DNA of 64,000 bases from Lunatimonas sp. (GCF_020832325.1 NZ_JAFIEU010000044.1:1-64000); one strand, 5' to 3'; positions 45,857-54,655 are shown, counted from the stretch's first letter. The notes: generated by a model not told the origin, from the letters alone. Translations and numbers: made by a program.

Positions 45857-47161
45857 GTGGTTACATCTTCAGGTGCGAAGATCTGTGATATGGTAATCAC
45901 GCCGATAGCCATCACGGATCCCCCATTATTGAATGCAGCAGGCGTACATGCTCCATTTGCGTTGCGCACAGTATTGGAATTGGTGACTGAAAGCGGGATA
46001 ATCGGCATCAGCGAAATCCCTGGCAATGTCCAAACCAATCAGTCATTGGAGTCGGCAAGGTCCCTGGTACTCGGCATGGATCCCTTTCATCTCAATGCGC
46101 TCCAGCATCGACTTTCCGGTTATTTTGGCAAGGAGAGCGCTTCTTCCAGGGGGAATACGCCGTGGGATCAGCGCAAGCTGGTGCATGTATTCAGTGCATT
46201 GGAAGTAGCCTGTTTGGATATTCAGGGAAAGATATTAGGAAGGCCTGTGGTGGATCTGTTGGGCGGAAAGATGCGGGACAGTGTGCCTTTTGCCGCTTAC
46301 CTTTTTTACAAATACGAAGGTGCAGGCGGACACCTCGGAAAATCATTGGACCCTAATGCTACAGGTTGGGCGGCGGCCCGGCAACGGAAGGCTGTGGATC
46401 CAGAAGGGATTGTTTATCAAGCCAAAGCGATGTGTGATGCATTTGGATTCCAATCCATAAAACTAAAAGGAGGGGCATTTGAGCCCAGACTGGAAACCGA
46501 TTCCATGTTCGCGTTGTACGATGCCTTTGGGAAAGACGTCCCTCTCCGCTTTGATCCCAATGCCATTTGGAAACCAGAAACGGCTCTAACCTATGGAAAG
46601 GAGCTAGAGCCGATTTTGGAATATCTGGAAGACCCGGTGCGAAGCCAAAAGCATATGGCAGATTTGAGGAAACAACTGAAAACTCCACTAGCCACGAATA
46701 TGTGTACTACCTCCTTTGAAGATATTCCCGAGAGTGTGCATCTTGGGTCAGAGGACATCATACTAAGCGATCACCATTTTTGGGGTGGACTAAAAGCCTC
46801 CATGGAACTGGCGAGGGTGTGTAAAACATTCGGTAGGGACCTTTCTATGCATTCAAATAGCCATTTGGGCATTTCAATGGCTGCAATGACACACCTGGGA
46901 GCAGCCCTTCCGGAAGTACCCTACGCACTGGACACACACTACCCTTGGCAATCAGAGGATGTCCTAGTCGGAGGTAAGCTACCCATTGTTGATGGCGCCG
47001 TGGCAGTGCCCTCTGGTCCGGGGCTGGGAGTGGAGTTGGACAGGGACATGCTGGCCAAGTTGCATGCTGATTACTTAGCGTGTGGACTGACCCACAGAGA
47101 CGATGAAACGGAGATGCAAAAGTACCATCCCGGGTGGAAATTCGAGACCGTTAGGTGGTAA
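45857..47161 (+). CDS. gudD: glucarate dehydratase
   Basis: A 434-residue enolase-superfamily enzyme with the glucarate dehydratase pattern: IKLKGG with Lys202 and Lys204, RFDPNAIW (Asp233, Asn235), LEDP (Glu258), LATNMCTTSFEDIPE (Asn281) and the general-acid motif MHSNSHLGIS (His332). These match the catalytic residues of E. coli GudD. It dehydrates D-glucarate to 5-keto-4-deoxyglucarate, the substrate for the aldolase encoded at 41377. The start is GTG, placing the SGAKICDMVITP strand at the N-terminus. Confidence 0.92.
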   Translation: MVTSSGAKICDMVITPIAITDPPLLNAAGVHAPFALRTVLELVTESGIIGISEIPGNVQTNQSLESARSLVLGMDPFHLNALQHRLSGYFGKESASSRGNTPWDQRKLVHVFSALEVACLDIQGKILGRPVVDLLGGKMRDSVPFAAYLFYKYEGAGGHLGKSLDPNATGWAAARQRKAVDPEGIVYQAKAMCDAFGFQSIKLKGGAFEPRLETDSMFALYDAFGKDVPLRFDPNAIWKPETALTYGKELEPILEYLEDPVRSQKHMADLRKQLKTPLATNMCTTSFEDIPESVHLGSEDIILSDHHFWGGLKASMELARVCKTFGRDLSMHSNSHLGISMAAMTHLGAALPEVPYALDTHYPWQSEDVLVGGKLPIVDGAVAVPSGPGLGVELDRDMLAKLHADYLACGLTHRDDETEMQKYHPGWKFETVRW

Positions 47162-47260
47162 GCAGCGATGCTATTGATCTGTTCAAGGTATACAGCGGTG
47201 GCCGTTTGTGCCCCATCGAAGAGGACTGGCCTGCAAATTTAGATGGGGTAGGGTATTCAA

Positions 47261-47291
47261 GGGAGGTCTTTTGCTAAGGAAAAGGCCTCCC
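47261..47291. terminator. hairpin between convergent genes
   Basis: GGGAGGTCTTTT pairs with AAAAGGCCTCCC around a 7-base loop, with one mismatch. It overlaps the stop codon of the minus-strand YdeI-like gene and lies 100 bases after gudD. The T and A tracts inside the stem could make it weakly bidirectional. Confidence 0.5.
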
Positions 47292-47804
47292 TAAATTATT
47301 GAAATATTTGATCTTTTCGTTAAGCTGTTTAAAATCCAGGTTTCCCTTTGATTCTACCAGGTGGCTGCTGATGGCCAACGCCTTATTCAACCTACTTTGG
47401 GAATTTTTGACTTTTGAAACCAGGTAAATGAGTGCGCGTTGTTTGCCCATGGTCAGCGCATGGAAATAGGCATGGGCAGCTTCGTCCTGGTGCAGAATCT
47501 CTTGGAGCTCAACCGGCATCTCATGCCCATAGGTGGATCGGTCCTTTTCCATACGAACTTGGAGAGTCTGTCCTTCACGAATGGAAAGCGAGGTAACCAA
47601 GGCTTTGTTAATCAACACAAACCAATAGTCACTGTGCTTCATCAGTGCCAGATGTAACTTGGGCGAATTTTCCACCCAAACCAGTACCCGGCGGTTGTCC
47701 CCTTCCATATAGGAATTGGCAATTGGATCAGGTACAGGTATATGAAATCTCCACAGTGTACTGTGAAAATCCATGAGAGAAGAAGAGAAGGTTATCGTTT
47801 CCAA
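47274..47804 (-). CDS. DUF1905/YdeI-OmpD-associated family protein
   Basis: A 176-residue soluble protein. The N-terminal half is a DUF1905-like small barrel (WRFHIPVPDPIANSYMEGDNRRVLVWVE). The C-terminal half is the YdeI/OmpD-associated helical motif: LQEILHQDEAAHAYFHALTMGKQRALIYLVSKVKN is spread over about residues 100-135. Relatives are annotated as bacteriocin-protection or unknown. It is monocistronic, so context gives no further clue. Confidence 0.75.
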   Translation of the reverse strand: METITFSSSLMDFHSTLWRFHIPVPDPIANSYMEGDNRRVLVWVENSPKLHLALMKHSDYWFVLINKALVTSLSIREGQTLQVRMEKDRSTYGHEMPVELQEILHQDEAAHAYFHALTMGKQRALIYLVSKVKNSQSRLNKALAISSHLVESKGNLDFKQLNEKIKYFNNLGRPFP

Positions 47805-47892
47805 AGGTCCTGTTTGCGTATTTGGTATGGGTTTCCTCTATTGACTTCTTGATACTAGGGGTACCGATCAAACAATCATGTCCTACACTTTT

Positions 47893-50307
47893 TCAATACA
47901 ATACCTCCTTGCTAAAGGCTTGCTTTTCCACCTGAGACCTGGCGTATGGTACAGGGAAAAACTGATCCTGCCACCAAAGCTCAAATAGGTTTTTGTAAAA
48001 TGGGCTGTCAAATCGACCGGACTGACCTGGGTTATTGGCACCCAACGTCTTTTCAAAATCACCGGTATCCACCACGATGCGGAAAGATGCTCCCGTGGTA
48101 TTGTTGTCGCCATAGGCATTGGCGCCAGGCGTAAAACTGTACCCACCACGTGGAACCGGCCCTACTTCTAACTTCTTCTGCCACTCTTCCGACACCACCG
48201 TTCCCAACGGATGTCGGATCAGCGCATGTTTGTAGTCTTTTTGTCCATAATTCCATGCATTCCATTCTTTTCCAAAGCGTCTTTCCAATTCTTCCAACGC
48301 TGCCACCAGAGAAGTCGTAAGTAAATCCGATGTAGTCATCCGTTCGGTAAGTGTAGGGCTTTGCTCTTTGATCCAAGTCAGGGTTTTGGTCATCGGCAGT
48401 TCAGATAGGTAAGGTTTAACCTCTCCGGGGATTAACAAATCCGCTACTTTGGTTCTGATTTTTCGCTCCCACATCACATACACCCCTGCGGCGACAGACT
48501 CTGGGGATAGCACACAATCCCAATCGGTCAACAGTTGTTTTGCCCGAATTAACGAGGCATCCTCCAGTTTCATGGTGTCAAGGATCGGTACCAAGACGCT
48601 TGCCGGGAGCGAAAGGTAATCGTTCTGCAGGGCTCCCATGTCCTCTGGAGTGAATTTTCTCCCACTCCCCAATACCTCACGGATACGGTCCCCTCTGAAT
48701 GCGTCCGCCCAGGTATAACCAAGGGCCTCAGGGTACGGATAGGTATCATCCACTTGGTTTTCATTTGCGGTGGCAATAAAGCCACTAGCTGGATTCTCTT
48801 TGTGGGGCCTTTCCAGCATGGGTAAAAAACCTTCCCAGTCGGCCATTCCATTTCCAAGGCTAACGACCAATCCCGAGTGGGTGGTTCGAATCGGAGCAAT
48901 TCCGGTTGCCTGCCAGCCAATGGTACCATTCTTGTCGGCCCAGACCATGTTTTCAGCAGGTACGTGGTTATAGGTGCAGGCGTCTCTGAATTCTTCCCAG
49001 GTTTGTGCCTGGGCCATCCTCAGGCTGGCAAGGTAAGGAGCCCCACCTGTGTGCAGCCAGGCGCATTCTACTGCCACGGCCTTTTGGAGTGTTTCATCGA
49101 TAAATGTCACCGGGCCATGGACAGTATAGTAATGGTGCACCACCGTATCTTTTTGGTTTTTGATCCGAAGGGTATCGGTGACCCGCTCCATGGCCATCCA
49201 CTGGTTTTGGTAGCGGTAGGTATAGGGGTTTTTGGGGTCAATATCGTATACGCGCAGATCTTCCATATCGGTTTGAAAGATGGTAAGTCCCCAAGCACCC
49301 ACGCCATTGTGTCCGATCGAGACACCTGGAATTTCCGGTTCTCCACCTCCCACCACATCCCAGCCGGGCGCGTGAAGTCCTACCCAATACCGCAGTGAGG
49401 GGACTGCCTGTGCCCGATGGGGGTCGTTGGCCATGATAGGAAATCCACTGTCCGATAGCGTTCCATCGACTACCCAATTGTTGCTGCCTAGGGAAGCTGC
49501 ATCGGCAGATTCCAGTACCAGTTGCTCCAGGTCGAATGCGGCAGAAGCTAGCGTATCTTCAGGGTGATCCAAGCGGTAAGGGGGGGCTATATCTTCCCGA
49601 CGGAATTTAACCGGACTTCTAAATGCCGTGTAGGGGGCAATGAGGTCCTTAAACAATAGTTCCTGTGGTATGGTAGGAGGAATGCTCAGGTCGGGATCGA
49701 AGGGGTGAAAGTGAAATAGTTCTTTGGTTTTTTCAGGTCCAATGAGACTCACGATTCGGGAGTAGTTAAGTTCCTGCTGCACATTCTGCAATAGACCCTG
49801 GTGCCTGGAAATGACTACCTCCCAGGTCCATTTTTCGGGTTTGATTCCCAACATGGTAAACTCCACAGGCAAGTCCTCTGGATCTTGCAAGGCTTCCTCG
49901 ATGTACGTATTGATACCCTGTACAAAGGCATCCACTATTTCTTCGCCACGGGGATGGTAGTGGTTTAGTTCCAGCTGTTTGTCGCCTCTAAACCGAAACA
50001 GACGTACACCGATGTCACGTGCTAGCTCTCGTTCGCCAAATACTTCTGCCAGGGTACCGGTGGCCTGTCGTCTCCATAATTCAAACTGAAACAGTCGGTC
50101 TTTGGCCGCTAGATAGCCCTGTGCAAAAAACAGATCCTGTTCGTTTTCGGCATAAATATGGTTTATTCCCTGCTGATCGCGAATGACCGTTACTTTATCT
50201 GCCAGCTCAGGATACTTCCGTTCTTCTGTGCAGGAAGAAATAGCAAACAGGTTGGTTATAAGTAAGATACCTAGGGGAGATATCAGTTGCTTGAAATTTG
50301 TGGACAT
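47893..50307 (-). CDS. penicillin acylase-family Ntn hydrolase lipoprotein
   Basis: An 804-residue precursor, lipobox AISSC (Cys26). An alpha-subunit segment (IRDQQGINHIYAENEQDLFFAQGY) is followed by a spacer and the self-cleavage site GSNNW, where Ser275 would become the N-terminal nucleophile of the beta chain. Downstream are NDPHRA and the conserved ANENQ. The family cleaves amide bonds of penicillin G, acyl-homoserine lactones or other N-acyl compounds. The natural substrate here is unknown. An anchored periplasmic or surface location fits a scavenging or quorum-quenching role. Confidence 0.9.
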   Translation of the reverse strand: MSTNFKQLISPLGILLITNLFAISSCTEERKYPELADKVTVIRDQQGINHIYAENEQDLFFAQGYLAAKDRLFQFELWRRQATGTLAEVFGERELARDIGVRLFRFRGDKQLELNHYHPRGEEIVDAFVQGINTYIEEALQDPEDLPVEFTMLGIKPEKWTWEVVISRHQGLLQNVQQELNYSRIVSLIGPEKTKELFHFHPFDPDLSIPPTIPQELLFKDLIAPYTAFRSPVKFRREDIAPPYRLDHPEDTLASAAFDLEQLVLESADAASLGSNNWVVDGTLSDSGFPIMANDPHRAQAVPSLRYWVGLHAPGWDVVGGGEPEIPGVSIGHNGVGAWGLTIFQTDMEDLRVYDIDPKNPYTYRYQNQWMAMERVTDTLRIKNQKDTVVHHYYTVHGPVTFIDETLQKAVAVECAWLHTGGAPYLASLRMAQAQTWEEFRDACTYNHVPAENMVWADKNGTIGWQATGIAPIRTTHSGLVVSLGNGMADWEGFLPMLERPHKENPASGFIATANENQVDDTYPYPEALGYTWADAFRGDRIREVLGSGRKFTPEDMGALQNDYLSLPASVLVPILDTMKLEDASLIRAKQLLTDWDCVLSPESVAAGVYVMWERKIRTKVADLLIPGEVKPYLSELPMTKTLTWIKEQSPTLTERMTTSDLLTTSLVAALEELERRFGKEWNAWNYGQKDYKHALIRHPLGTVVSEEWQKKLEVGPVPRGGYSFTPGANAYGDNNTTGASFRIVVDTGDFEKTLGANNPGQSGRFDSPFYKNLFELWWQDQFFPVPYARSQVEKQAFSKEVLY

Positions 50308-50406
50308 ACGACAAGGCTGGTTTGGGATGGATTCCCCAGCTAGGGAGTTCCATTGGATTGGTTAATAACCTGAATTTATTTTAAAAACCCGTAAAATCCT
50401 TTTTCT

Positions 50407-50886
50407 TTGTGCAAAAAACCATTCATTATCGAATCCTGGATCAAGCAAATCAAAGAATTGGGTACAGTCTCTCTCCTTATTTCAGGGGGCAATATCCTAT
50501 GCCTTAGTAAGTTGAGTGCCGTGAAGGCGCCCGTTTCCGAAAATGCTGTATTTTTATTGTACGACCTCTTCCAATTGAGGACAATAGCGAAGCCTTTTTC
50601 TGAGGTTTCCTTAGACATTGTGGAGTGGGCAGAAGACCCGGTGATTTTTCATACCGACGTAAACCGCCTAGTCATGAAAGACTCCTTTTCAGGTGAAATC
50701 ATTAAATTTGCTGTACTGAAAGATCCCTTTTGGAAGAATAGTTTACGGTCAATAGGTGAAATAGTGGTATGTTTGCCTGATCTAAGCGAAGGCAAGGTTT
50801 GGGAGTTGCCCCATCCTTTGCCGCTATTCGGCAAGTCGGTGAAGCAACTGTACCTATCCGCAGAGGGACAGGTAAAATGGATTTGA
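50407..50886 (+). CDS. conserved protein of unknown function upstream of cca
   Basis: A 159-residue soluble protein from a GTG start. It has alternating beta strands (TVSLLISGGNILCLSKLSAV, ENAVFLLYDLFQL, IVEWAEDPVIFHT) and ends QLYLSAEGQVKWI. I recognise no family. It ends 5 bases before the tRNA nucleotidyltransferase gene, suggesting an operon. No signal peptide. Confidence 0.6.
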   Translation: MCKKPFIIESWIKQIKELGTVSLLISGGNILCLSKLSAVKAPVSENAVFLLYDLFQLRTIAKPFSEVSLDIVEWAEDPVIFHTDVNRLVMKDSFSGEIIKFAVLKDPFWKNSLRSIGEIVVCLPDLSEGKVWELPHPLPLFGKSVKQLYLSAEGQVKWI

Positions 50887-50891
50887 GCTAA

Positions 50892-52316
50892 ATGAATTAT
50901 AAAGACAGACTACAGGGGTTGGAGATTTTTAACCGAGTAGGCCAATGTGCGGACTCGCTGGGATTGGAAACCTATGTGGTTGGGGGGTATGTACGGGATT
51001 TGATTCTCGAAAGGCCTTGCAAAGATATTGATTTCGTCTGTATAGGTGACGGCATCTCCCTTGCCAAAAAGGTTGCCAAAACCTATGGAGATCAGGTACC
51101 CGTAACGGTCTTCAAGAATTTTGGTACGGCGATGATCAAAGTGGAAGATTGGGAGGTAGAGTTTGTTGGAGCCCGTAAGGAGTCCTACCGGTCTGATTCA
51201 CGCAAGCCGGTGGTGGAAGCCGGTACTTTGCAGGAGGATCAGGAGCGCCGTGACCTGACCATCAATGCCCTGGCCATAAGCGTAAACGAAAAGACGTTCG
51301 GGACACTTATTGACCCCTTTGATGGGTTGAGAGACATGAAGCGAAAAATTATCCGTACCCCCACGGATCCAAACATCACTTTTTCAGACGATCCACTCCG
51401 CATGATGCGAGCGGTGAGATTTGCTACGCAGCTTACCTACGACATAGAACCGGATACTTTTGACGGGATCATGCACAACGCTCATAGGCTATCGATTATA
51501 TCTGGAGAGCGGATTATCGATGAGTTGAATAAGATCATCCTGACGCCAAAGCCCTCCTACGGTTTCAAATTGCTGTTTGTCAGTGGGCTCTTGCAGGAGT
51601 TTTTTCCGGAAATGGTGGAACTTCAGGGAGTGGATTCCGTCGGAGATAAATCCCATAAAGATAACTTTTACCATACCCTACAGGTTTTGGACAATGTAGC
51701 TGCTGTTTCCGATAACCTTTGGTTACGCTGGGCAGCGATTATGCACGATATTGCCAAGCCCGCTACCAAACGCTTTAACAAAAAGGTGGGTTGGACGTTT
51801 CATGGACACGAAGATAAGGGGGCAAGGATGACTCCCGGTATCTTCCGCAGGCTGAAGCTACCCATGGACGATCGGATGAAATACGTGCAAAAGCTCGTCC
51901 GACTTCATCTCAGGCCTATAGCCTTGGTGAAGGATGAAGTAACGGATTCTGCTCTGCGGCGCGTGCTGTTTGAAGCAGGAGAGGACATTGACGATCTGAT
52001 GAAACTATGTAGGGCGGATGTTACGTCCAAAAACAATACCAAGGTAAAGCGTTTTCTGGCCAACTTTGACAAAGTAGAATCCAAGCTTGCCGAGGTAGAA
52101 GAAAAGGATCAATTAAGAAATTTTCAGCCACCTGTTTCAGGTGATGAAATTATGTCTATTTTTGGTCTTCGACCCTCCAAGGTAGTAGGAGAGATCAAGG
52201 AGGAAATCAAGGAGGCTATTCTTGACGGTAAGATTCAAAACAATAAAAACCAAGCATTGGAGTTAATGTACCAATTGGCAGAGGCCAAGGGATTAAAACG
52301 AGCTGAAAATAACTAA
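50892..52316 (+). CDS. cca: CCA-adding tRNA nucleotidyltransferase with HD domain
   Basis: A 474-residue class II enzyme. The nucleotidyltransferase core has GGYVRDLIL and the catalytic DIDFV, then EFVGARKESY and QERRDLTINALA, followed by the RNA-binding DDPLRMMRAVRFA helix. A central HD domain has HTLQVLDNVA and AAIMHDIAKP with His and Asp metal ligands. It adds or repairs the tRNA 3' CCA end. The HD domain adds phosphatase or phosphodiesterase activity in some bacteria. It is flanked by an unknown gene 5 bases upstream and a TPR gene 8 bases downstream. Confidence 0.94.
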   Translation: MNYKDRLQGLEIFNRVGQCADSLGLETYVVGGYVRDLILERPCKDIDFVCIGDGISLAKKVAKTYGDQVPVTVFKNFGTAMIKVEDWEVEFVGARKESYRSDSRKPVVEAGTLQEDQERRDLTINALAISVNEKTFGTLIDPFDGLRDMKRKIIRTPTDPNITFSDDPLRMMRAVRFATQLTYDIEPDTFDGIMHNAHRLSIISGERIIDELNKIILTPKPSYGFKLLFVSGLLQEFFPEMVELQGVDSVGDKSHKDNFYHTLQVLDNVAAVSDNLWLRWAAIMHDIAKPATKRFNKKVGWTFHGHEDKGARMTPGIFRRLKLPMDDRMKYVQKLVRLHLRPIALVKDEVTDSALRRVLFEAGEDIDDLMKLCRADVTSKNNTKVKRFLANFDKVESKLAEVEEKDQLRNFQPPVSGDEIMSIFGLRPSKVVGEIKEEIKEAILDGKIQNNKNQALELMYQLAEAKGLKRAENN

Positions 52317-52324
52317 TCGTAATC

Positions 52325-53035
52325 ATGAGAAAAAGCGTTCTGATTTTAGTTGTACAATTAATCATTACAGGCGGAGTTTGGGCACAGGAGACCTCTGCCA
52401 CAGCGCCTGCTGAAGTATCTGAGAGTAACCGACTTAGAAACCAAGCAGACGAGAAGATTTACCAGATGGCGCTACGATACAACGATATCAACGTAGCCAA
52501 AGTGAAGCTGTATGAACTGATGGAACGAAATCCCAGGAACCTTCGGTATCCTGAGACGCTAGCGTCCCTGTACTTTGAAATGGAGCAATACAGTTCATCC
52601 GCGTTGGTGGCCATGGACATGCTTGAGCGCGATAGTAAAAACATCTCGGCGTTGGAGATTGCCGCCTACTCATTGGAGCAGGTAGGTGCTTTGGAGCGAG
52701 CCCTGCCGCATTTCGAGAGCCTACACTTGCTATCCGGAGACCTGTTCAGCCTGTACAAGACTTCCTACTTACAGTATACGTTGAAGAAGTACGACGAGGC
52801 GATGAATTCTGTCAATATGCTTATCAAGAATAACAAGGCCGGGGAGCAGAATCTCACCTTTCCTACGGAGAATAATCAATCCCAGGAAGTAAGTATGATT
52901 GCGGCTGCATTAAACTTAAAAGGGTTGATTTACAAAGATCAAGGCAGTAATAACGAAGCGAAGGTAGCCTTCGAGGAAGCCTTACAGAAAAGTCCTGATT
53001 TTGAGCTGGCAAAGACGAATTTGGCTTCCTTATAA
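52325..53035 (+). CDS. periplasmic tetratricopeptide-repeat protein
   Basis: A 236-residue protein with signal peptide (about 1-21, ending GVWAQ). The rest is made of about four to five TPR-like helix pairs: AKVKLYELMERNPRNLRYPE, SALVAMDMLERDSKNISALE, LPHFESLHLLSGD and LNLKGLIYKDQGSNNEAKVA-FEEALQKSPDFELAK (split over 190-232). TPR proteins serve as scaffolds; the partner is unknown. It is the last gene of the cca operon, ended by a strong terminator. Confidence 0.85.
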   Translation: MRKSVLILVVQLIITGGVWAQETSATAPAEVSESNRLRNQADEKIYQMALRYNDINVAKVKLYELMERNPRNLRYPETLASLYFEMEQYSSSALVAMDMLERDSKNISALEIAAYSLEQVGALERALPHFESLHLLSGDLFSLYKTSYLQYTLKKYDEAMNSVNMLIKNNKAGEQNLTFPTENNQSQEVSMIAAALNLKGLIYKDQGSNNEAKVAFEEALQKSPDFELAKTNLASL

Positions 53036-53063
53036 TAAAGCAATTGTTATCCGCTCTTCCGAG

Positions 53064-53098
53064 GAGGCTGTTTCAGGTGATGAAACAGCCTCTTTTAG
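53064..53098 (+). terminator. strong terminator after the cca operon
   Basis: GAGGCTGTTTCA-GGTGA-TGAAACAGCCTC is a perfect 12-bp stem with a 5-base loop followed by TTTTAGTT. It marks the border between core genes and the decayed accessory region. Confidence 0.9.
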
Positions 53099-53100
53099 TT

Positions 53101-53190
53101 AATAATCAGACTGGTGGGTAACAATAGTATGCTTGGATTCCAATAATCCACGGCTATCAGACTGCCTAATCTAGCATAGGTTATCCGCGT
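53101..53190 (-). pseudogene. remnant A of a REP-associated tyrosine transposase (C-terminal end)
   Basis: Read on the minus strand, the sequence still encodes ITYARLGSLIAVDYWNPS. It aligns with the 3' end of remnant B at 54504 (ARNYAGLLV, then GATAGCCGT-GATTATTGG in the DNA). Only the last 20-30 codons survive and there is no start. The shared block continues into the non-coding DNA after the transposase stop. Confidence 0.5.
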
Positions 53191-53222
53191 AGCATGTACA
53201 AATTGAATAATAGGACTGTATT

Positions 53223-53389
53223 TTGTTGACGGATTTTTGGTTAGCCTGCCTTTTCGAACCTAATCCAGATGGATATAGAAATTGCTGGTCTTCGTCTACT
53301 AAGACGTTTTTTAGTAAGCCATTGAAAAAGGGATTACGACTGCACAGGAGGTTAGGAATAAAAGGGTGTAGCCGATTCTACAGCCAGTC
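53223..53389. repeat. ~170-bp repeat, copy R1
   Basis: The first of three related copies. It starts TTGTTGACGG, has the core CTAAGACGTTTTTTAGTAAG (53317-53336) and ends in a hairpin GGGTGTAG-CCGATT-CTACAGCC (53364-53385). On the minus strand the first part reads PTGCRIGYTLLFLTS and ends at MAY-stop, as in the other copies. Confidence 0.7.
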
Positions 53390-53452
53390 GGGGGCTCTCA
53401 CCCAACAGTAAGCGGTGAGATCTTTCGGGTTTCGGGCGTATTCGGGTAGAGT

Positions 53453-53754
53453 TCATTTCTTGTTTTTCCAGACTCTGGGATTCCTATTGGTATGCGTGAC
53501 CGCAAAAACAATGATCGATTTATCCAATTCCTCTATCCGGAAATGTACCTGGTATGGAAATTGTCTACCAATATGTTTCTTACATCCAGATAGCCAACCT
53601 GACAATGCATTGGATACTTTCGGATATAATTAAGCCTTGATTTCAAAGATTCAAAAAACCGTTTGCCCAATCCCCGCTTTTCTTCATTATACCATGCTAT
53701 GATTTCCTTGATATCCAAACGAGCCTCGTGGAGAAGCTTTATTTTGTAGCTCAT
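53453..53754 (-). pseudogene. RelE/ParE-type toxin with a -1 frameshift
   Basis: The N-terminal 69 residues are a normal RelE/ParE toxin: SYKIKLLHEARLDIKEIIAWY, GLGKRFFESLKSRL and VGYLDVRNILVDNF. At about 53556-53562 one base appears to be missing. In the next frame the protein continues PYQVHFRIEELDKSIIVFAV and THTNRNPRVWKN before a stop at 53453, the expected toxin C-terminus. In the original frame translation stops at 53533. The toxin is probably inactive, unless this is a sequencing error. Its start overlaps the antitoxin stop by 4 bases. Confidence 0.82.
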
Positions 53755-53972
53755 AGCTCCTTTTCAAGATCTTTCATTACATCATCCAAGTCCAATACGC
53801 TGTCCGGATCCTTTTGATAGAAAGCTATCCGCTCATCCAACAATGCTTTGTGGGCATCGCTTATGCCTTCCTCTTGCCGATTTTTGAAAGCCTGCAACTG
53901 TTCCAGTATTGTTCGGTCCTGCAGCTCCGTGAGCCAGTGGATAAGGTCGACTTTGATTGATTGGATATCCAT
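53751..53972 (-). CDS. antitoxin of the RelE/ParE pair
   Basis: A 73-residue acidic helical protein beginning MDIQSIKVDLIHWLTELQDR, with a middle EGISDAHKALLDERIAFYQK and a C-terminal acidic DLDDVMKDLEKEL, in the manner of addiction-module (Unstab_antitox) antitoxins. It precedes the toxin with an ATGA overlap. It appears intact although its toxin is frameshifted. Confidence 0.75.
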   Translation of the reverse strand: MDIQSIKVDLIHWLTELQDRTILEQLQAFKNRQEEGISDAHKALLDERIAFYQKDPDSVLDLDDVMKDLEKEL

Positions 53973-54021
53973 TCTGATTTTCTATTTGTTTCCTAAAGTT
54001 AACGATTTTTATGTTTAGTTA

Positions 54022-54188
54022 AGTTACGTTTACCCCAGCGGATGGTGTTTCTGTTGCGCAGGCTTCAGTTCCTCCGATCTTGTCGGCCTGTACCTCTACG
54101 TCAAGCTGGTGCTGGGAAAGTGTCTGGATTACCCGGGCTTCTTCGTCGTAGAAGATGGCGGTGGTGTAGGACTCTATGTTAGGTACCG
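54022..54188 (-). pseudogene. RHS-repeat gene fragment
   Basis: On the minus strand this encodes YTTAIFYDEEARVIQTLSQH followed by QLDVEVQADKIGGTEA. This matches the YYDEKGRVIQT-type core of Bacteroidota RHS (DUF6443) proteins. There is no start codon, and it is cut at its upstream end by repeat R2. Confidence 0.7.
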
Positions 54189-54190
54189 CC

Positions 54191-54313
54191 TAGAAAAACA
54201 AGGTGTTAGATTTCTAAGTCGTTCTTTAGTAGGCCATTGCAAATGGCATTGAACGGATTGAGACTGCAAAGGAGCTTAGGAATATCAGGGTGTATAGGAT
54301 TCTACACCCAGTT
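54191..54313. repeat. ~170-bp repeat, copy R2 (shortened)
   Basis: It aligns with R1 and R3 from TAGAAA to the hairpin GGGTGTA-taggattc-TACACCC (54288-54309) and contains TTCTTTAGTAGGCCATTGC. The outer 40-50 bases present in R1 and R3 are missing, the cut lying at the junction with the RHS fragment. On the minus strand it encodes TGCRILYTLIFLSSFAV. Confidence 0.7.
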
Positions 54314-54322
54314 GGGGCAGTA

Positions 54323-54420
54323 AGGGGTTTTGGCGGGAACTGGTTGGCGGTATTGACAGGGTAGCGGCCAAAATATGCTTACGGGGCTTCGTTGTCAAGC
54401 CACGGGTTGAAACCCTCGGG
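54323..54420 (-). pseudogene. decayed copy of a GF(N/D)PW-FGRY-QFPPKP coding fragment
   Basis: The minus strand reads EGFNPWLDNEAP-stop-AYFGRYPVNTANQFPPKP. A second copy with the same order (RGFDPWHDDEV, FGRYHGDTAHQFPPKP) is at 59684-59780. The DNA copies are about 80 percent identical by eye. I do not recognise the parent protein. Confidence 0.55.
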
Positions 54421-54423
54421 CTA

Positions 54424-54473
54424 GGTGTAGTTTGCAACTACACCCTTCTATTAATTCCAATTTGCAATTGGAA
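54424..54473. repeat. twin REP-like hairpins
   Basis: Two perfect hairpins lie 10 bases apart, both with a TGC loop: GGTGTAGTT-TGC-AACTACACC (54424-54444) and TTCCAATT-TGC-AATTGGAA (54455-54473). The first carries GTAG, a tetranucleotide typical of REP elements, and shares the GGTGTAG/CTACACC stem with the hairpins of R1-R3. They lie just after the 3' end of the RAYT remnant, where REP pairs normally flank the transposase gene. Confidence 0.7.
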
Positions 54474-54503
54474 AAGCACGGAATTACCAATAATCGACGG
54501 CTA

Positions 54504-54655
54504 TCAAACCAATAACCCAGCATAATTCCTTGCGCTTGAACATATATAGTCTTCAGGTATTTCCACTATTCCTGCCCTTTCCGGATTCTCGTGAATATAA
54601 TTCATTCTAGTTTCAATCATTTCAGTGCGGTAAAGTTCAATCGCGTGGTTTTAAT
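54504..54655 (-). pseudogene. remnant B of a REP-associated tyrosine transposase (RAYT)
   Basis: The last 47 or so codons of a Y1_Tnp-type RAYT are open on the minus strand: NHAIELYRTEMIETRMNYIH, then ENPERAGIVEIPEDYICSSA and RNYAGLLV-stop. The NYIHxNPxRAG and SSARNYAG motifs are characteristic of RAYT C-termini. The catalytic HUH and Tyr part is missing; an in-frame stop precedes NHAIEL. Confidence 0.8.
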
